DNA of 64,000 nucleotides from Amoeboaphelidium protococcarum (taxonomy: Eukaryota > Aphelidiomycota > Aphelidea): contig JALECJ010000257.1 of assembly GCA_023515745.1 (NCBI GenBank), forward strand, positions 126,687-190,686, in the 5' to 3' direction. Position numbers and translations under genes: made by a program. The notes under the pieces were generated by a model. The model was not told the DNA's origin, ran no database searches, and saw only the letters and a program-made list of their open reading frames with translations. Below, piece after piece: positions 59,930-64,000 of this stretch; the stretch's first letter is position 1; every line of letters begins with the position of its first letter.

Positions 59930-61414
59930 TCATTACTGCTACTATGCAGAAGGCACAATCAATCTCTACTAGCCATAACCACGCAAGAAAGAGGCACGAT
60001 CAAACTTGTTGGTGTTCTTGTGGCAAACCAGCTGATAGCAGGTGGCACTTCCCTGGCGGGAGATAATAGTACTCCAAGCCAAGAAGAACTCCCATTCACG
60101 CCATGCACGCTCACCATACTTGGCAGTGATCATGCTCTTGTTCTCAGGCTTCATCCAGTTCTGGTACCATCTCTCCAGAGTGGCAGAGTAGTGCACACCG
60201 ACAGTGTCCACAGACTGGACTTCAAATCCGGCGTACTCCAGCTGACTGACAACCCAAGCCAGAGGACAAGAGGCATCAGCGCCAGGGAATACGTACTTGT
60301 TCATAAACAGACCCCAGACAAGATCTTCATATTGCCATGGACGACGGAGGCCGGCGATTTGAAGATAAAATATACCATCGTCTTCCAGTAATTCGTCAAC
60401 CTGGCGTAGGAAAGTGTTAAACTTTCTGATACCAACATGCTCAGCCATCTCCAGGCAAGTGATCTTGTTATATTTCTGACCACCAGCAGCCATTGGACGA
60501 GGAATATCACGATAATCTCTGTTCAAAATATTGACCTTGTCACCGACACCCCACTCCTGTGCTCTGTTCAAACCAAACTCAGTCTATTCTTTCGAAATAG
60601 TGACACCAGTTGGATTAGCACCATACTTTTAAGCAGCAAAAGACAGCAGAGTGCCCCATCCACAGCCAATGTCCAGCATCTTCTCGCCTCTCTTCAGGCC
60701 AATTTTCTCACACACGAGCTTCATCTTATTCTCCTGCAACTGCTCCAGAGACTCTCTCTCGTTGACATCAGTAATAATACCAGAAGTATAGATCATCATA
60801 GGTCCCAAGAACGCCTCATAAAAGTCATTACCGCGATCATAATGCTCACAAACCTGGTTCTTATCCTGCGAACGAGTGTGGAAAGTAGCTTCAGGCAGCA
60901 AATGTTCAGCCAAAAACTTGACATGACCTGCAGTGAAGTGGAAAGAGGCCCAGTCGTGTCTGTGTTCGAGCAGATCGAGCATGTCACCGCGAATCTCAGC
61001 CTTCTCATCAAAGTAAGCCTCGAAAAAGGTCTCCATTGGAATCTTGCTTGAGCCCTGGTACTTATCAGCCAATTTGGCGTCAGTCAACTTTACATAGTCA
61101 GTCAACTTCAATCCGGCAGCCTTCACCTGCTAATCGTGTGCCCAAACCTTCAAGTAAGCATCCACATACACGTATCCAACCCAAGTCGGCACAATAGTGA
61201 GCAGCAGGAAGAGCGGATAACTCCAATAAGGCGTCTGCAACAGCTAGACCAGTGCCAGAGGAGTCAGCAGATTCAGTCCCCAAAATGCAAGACCATTAAA
61301 GTTACGGAAGCCGGGAACTTCAAACGCATAAGGAGCCGGGTAGACGGTATAGTTGGCCTTCTTTGGCACGGAAAACTTGGTTGTACTGTCAGCAATTCTA
61401 CATACACTCAACAT
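59930..61414 (-). CDS. Sphingolipid C9-methyltransferase-like enzyme (cyclopropane-fatty-acid-synthase superfamily)
   Basis: A 494-aa protein. Two membrane helices lie at about residues 45-90 (FWGLNLLTPLALVQLL and YPLFLLLTIVPTWVGYVYV). A catalytic domain follows with FFEAYFDEKAEIRGDM, VCEHYDRGNDFYEAFLG, the SAM-binding MLDIGCGWGTLLSFAA, and CLEMAEHVG, the catalytic-side motif of CFA synthases. The N-terminal membrane anchor separates fungal sphingolipid C9-methyltransferases (Mts1 type, which methylate glucosylceramide) from soluble bacterial CFA synthases. Glucosylceramide C9 methylation is a fungal-lineage trait, so this gene supports affinity to Fungi. Its upstream region is purine-rich on the plus strand. 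Confidence 0.86.
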
Positions 61415-61991
61415 AGTACAGCAATTGAGTAAATAAGGTCAAGTTTACACGAACAATTGATTAAAAATCTTACGTCATTATATTAATCGATCAATATACA
61501 AGTTTAATGTGCACACACAAAGCTAAATATATACTGCAACAAAAGAACTTGACTATTTACTATAAAGTAGTAGTAAGTACACGTATACTCAACACTTTAA
61601 TTTTACAGAGAGAGAGAAAGAAGAGCTGAGGCAACGTCGGCGGCTGTTTGAGTTTCGCGCGCGTGTTTTAAGACCGAGATGGTCAAATCTGACCGATGGC
61701 TGCTGAAATTGGCAAGTTGTTGTGAGTTAAGCTCAGGTGGCGTTTATCGCGCGTGTGGCTTTTGTGTTTCAAAGAAATATTTTTATATGGAAGAAGGAAT
61801 TTGATGGAGAGGCGAAGGAAGCTCTGCAAGACAGACGGAGACTTAGCGAGAGACCGCTCAGTTGAAGACGGACTCTCCCTGAGCACCCTGATTGAATGAG
61901 TAAGAGAAAGTCAAGTTAAAAGTTGCATGTATAAGGGAAACATTAATCGTCATCATTTTGAAAAATCGCATTCTTCATTTACCACCATTAT
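61415..61991. promoter_or_regulatory. Upstream region of the C9-methyltransferase-like gene
   Basis: Purine-rich on the plus strand at about 61605-61650 and 61785-61860 (GAGAGAGAGAAAGAAGAG), that is CT-rich on the coding strand. A short minus frame at 61683-61886 shows no family resemblance. No gene is seen. Confidence 0.45.
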
Positions 61992-62915
61992 TCATTACTG
62001 ATTTAATTAATTTCTCAGTCTGTCAACTTCAAGAGCCAGTACATCACGCTCCTGCTTGAGGACGCGTACAAAATCAATAGCCTTGATCAGTAGAACAGCC
62101 TTGGACACTTTCTTATGAACCAGACCAGGGATTTCCATCTTCAACTCGTCAAAGCCATTTTTGATCTGGTTGCGTCGCTTCTTCTCACACTCAATGTGCA
62201 TTTAGCGTCGCTATTCACTTGACTGTGTCGGTGAAGGGGACTTATAGTTTGGATCTGAGAGGGATGCAAGAGCCATGCGTTGAGCATTCGTCAACTTTTA
62301 TGAGTATTGATTAGTTTACAAAGGTCTCAGATTACTAGCAGCCAAGGATGCTGATGCAGACTAATTCTAGCTTCTGTTAGGCTTTGCAGTTGGTGTAGAC
62401 ATGGTAGATGGGAAATTGCCAAAGCTGCTTCCAGATAGAAATTAACTAGGACTAGTTGGAGTAGAGATGGCATGCCGATCTTGATCAAGTGCAGACTAAA
62501 GGTAGAAATTACTTAAGGGCGTGGACAGGGAGGTAGAGGGGACACTAGGATCCAGATATTCGTAATACTGCGCCAGACCATCAATGTTCGGGTTGGACGA
62601 GGATAGCGCGTCAGAATAGAGATTAGGACTTATCAGCTGCAGCCCATTGCCGTCATCCTGGTAAGAGAGGACTTCAACGTCATTGCCCAGCAGTGAGGAT
62701 GAAGATGAGAAGGCCTGTTGGCTCAGTTTAGCTCCATTCCACAAATGATCAGCGTTAGACATGGCTTGAGGGGCTGTTTACAGATTATTGTTATCTGATG
62801 CAGCACGCGCCAACAGCTGCTTATCTCCGCCTTTATTCAGGCGACCTTTATCAGCTGCTGTAGTTGCATTCGAGGCAGTAGTAGCATTAATATTGGAATC
62901 AATTTAAGGAGTCAT
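61992..62915 (-). CDS. Basic helix-loop-helix leucine-zipper transcription factor, MLX/Mondo-like
   Basis: A 307-aa protein. The C-terminal bHLH starts QMHIECEKKRRNQIKNGFDE, where the H-x-x-x-E-x-x-R-R pattern contacts E-boxes. It continues through LVHKKVSKAVLLIKAIDFVR (loop and helix 2, with the K-x-S-K-A motif of MLX/Mondo and related factors) into a leucine zipper (VLKQERDVLALEVDRLRNQ). The N-terminal 215 residues are low-complexity Ser/Asn/Gln/Pro with possible activation segments (NPNIDGLAQYYEYLDPSVP). It binds DNA as a dimer in the nucleus. Fungal Rtg3/SREBP-like factors are the main alternative. Confidence 0.88.
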
Positions 62916-63699
62916 TGTGTAAATAGTCAGTTATTTGATCGTTAATCAGGTGTATATCAGGATTCTATGGATTAGTAATAAGCGTTATAACAAGCAAGAT
63001 AAGAAAGAAAAACACTTGAATAGATTTAAATGGTGCGTCAATTCATGTCAGGTTACAACAGCCTCTGATAGCGGTACACGAAAGCAAATGTATTGGCGAT
63101 GGATGAAAGCGCGTGATGTTACATTAAACGTCTTGTTACTTCAGTCACTATTTACGTGTGCCTTCAGACCCCTATGGCAGAGTCATGTCTACAGCCCGGT
63201 CATAGCGATTATAGTGCAGTAATTTCTCAATTAGATCCACATGAGTCAACACCATTCTTCGGCAGCAATATCGCTTCAATCCCAACTGATCGAGAGCCTC
63301 ACCTTCTGAATAATCAGCCTGCAACAACGAAAGGTATTAATCCCATTTATTACCGATAACCTTCCCACACTACACTAATATAAATGTGAATTTAGATATA
63401 AGAGCAAATATGATAGTTATATACAACTTACAGAGAAGCAGCGAACAGGAATTATCATGATGATCAAATCTCAAATTCTTTGTTATATTTTCACAGAAAA
63501 GCCGTAGGCGGCGCCTTGCTGTAGCTTGATCTGTAGGCACATGGACAAGTTAAACGACACACGTCAGTTTACACTCGCATGGATTGACTGACAGTTAAGT
63601 TTCAGGCGATGGATTGTGCTAGTAGAAGGGTGGAATAAAAGAAAACCTTTATTCAATTACTTAAAATTTCTTATTCACCCTCATCCTTTCATTCATAGT
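62916..63699. other. Intergenic region between the bHLH and aminopeptidase genes
   Basis: About 780 bases. Besides the promoter of the bHLH gene it holds a short plus frame (63174-63389, 71 aa), starting [16 protein letters not shown], that looks compositionally like coding but has no recognised family. No RNA gene or repeat is seen. Confidence 0.45.
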
Positions 63700-64000
63700 T
63701 CAATTATACTACTTTGCCCATTCAGCTACTAGGTCCCTGTCTCTTTTAATCCACTGCGCCTGCCTTTGAATACGCTCCAGTCCAGTCTCTATAGAGTGGC
63801 TGATAGAACTGGTTTCCTTGCTATCAAAGAATGACTTCGCGTCATTGTAATACTCTTGAGAATTCAATGCTTGCAATGAGAGCTCTACCATGATATCCAG
63901 GTCGCTTAAGATCCCAGAGCTAAAACGTTGAGACAAAAGGTTCCAGTTTGATTTGACCCACTCCCACATTATTTTAATTCCCTGCGGACTGTCTAACATT
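63700..64000 (-). CDS. C-terminal end of an M1-family metallo-aminopeptidase (truncated by the window edge)
   Basis: Only the last 99 residues are present; the catalytic HExxH zinc domain lies outside. The text MWEWVKSNWNLLSQRFSS, then LDIMVELSLQALNSQEYYND, AKSFFDSKET and the ending IQRQAQWIKRDRDLVAEWAK matches the ERAP1-like C-terminal helical domain of puromycin-sensitive and yeast Aap1/Ape2-type aminopeptidases. These enzymes trim N-terminal residues from peptides in the cytosol or ER. The reading frame ends TAG (Gln)-TAT-AAT-TGA. Confidence 0.78.

Noticed and set aside
63174-63389. 71-aa plus-strand frame starting [10 protein letters not shown]
   Set aside because: The composition looks coding-like, but there is no family, no clear promoter and no further exon that I could join. 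Mentioned in the intergenic entry only.

Overview
The window is eukaryotic nuclear DNA that uses a non-standard genetic code: TAA and TAG are read as glutamine and TGA is the only stop. With standard stops the genes look shattered. With the reassigned code almost every conserved family becomes one uninterrupted frame ending in TGA. In casein kinase 1, NF-YA and VPS35, TAG falls where those families normally carry Gln. All coordinates below use this code.

The gene content points to an opisthokont on or near the fungal branch. It includes a Bem1-type SH3-SH3-PX-PB1 scaffold, a Cdc25-type SH3-REM-RasGEF, an Mcm1/SRF-type MADS box, NF-YA, a Cdc4-like F-box/WD40 protein, a membrane-anchored sphingolipid C9-methyltransferase-like enzyme and a Kre9-like surface protein. 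From memory, TAR=Gln has been reported in aphelids (Amoeboaphelidium), algal endoparasites related to Fungi. An aphelid or similar lineage is my best guess, by inference.

Layout: 1-8.2 kb, an edge fragment, a MARK/KIN1 kinase, an RluA-type pseudouridine synthase, the MADS factor and a DH-PH RhoGEF. 8.2-17.1 kb, the RasGEF, a small coiled-coil protein, a thioredoxin-fold ER protein and RRP12. 17.1-19.2 kb, a terminal-inverted-repeat element and a PD-(D/E)XK-like protein. 19.8-30.7 kb, a VTT membrane protein, NF-YA, an unknown protein, casein kinase 1 and a 1759-aa Munc13-like protein. 31-34.9 kb, a graveyard of Ty1/copia and hAT fragments. 35-43.5 kb, cytochrome P450 reductase, the F-box/WD40 protein, the Bem1-like scaffold and a Crinkler-type nuclease/kinase-like protein. 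43.8-64 kb, VPS35, MYCBP, ELG1/ATAD5, a signal-peptide protein, a TPR-like protein, dyskerin (CBF5), a TMEM42-like protein, a GPI-type surface protein, RTF2, an HMG-box-like protein, the C9-methyltransferase, a bHLH-zipper factor and the tail of an M1 aminopeptidase.

The genome is compact. Introns are rare and short (48-75 nt; five seen). Several convergent pairs end 37-150 bp apart, and coding-strand pyrimidine-rich tracts precede many start codons. Functional themes are cell polarity and small-GTPase control (Bem1, RasGEF, RhoGEF, KIN1), membrane traffic (VPS35, Munc13, VTT), ribosome and RNA maturation (CBF5, RRP12, pseudouridine synthase) and replication (ELG1, RTF2). The neighbours do not form operons.
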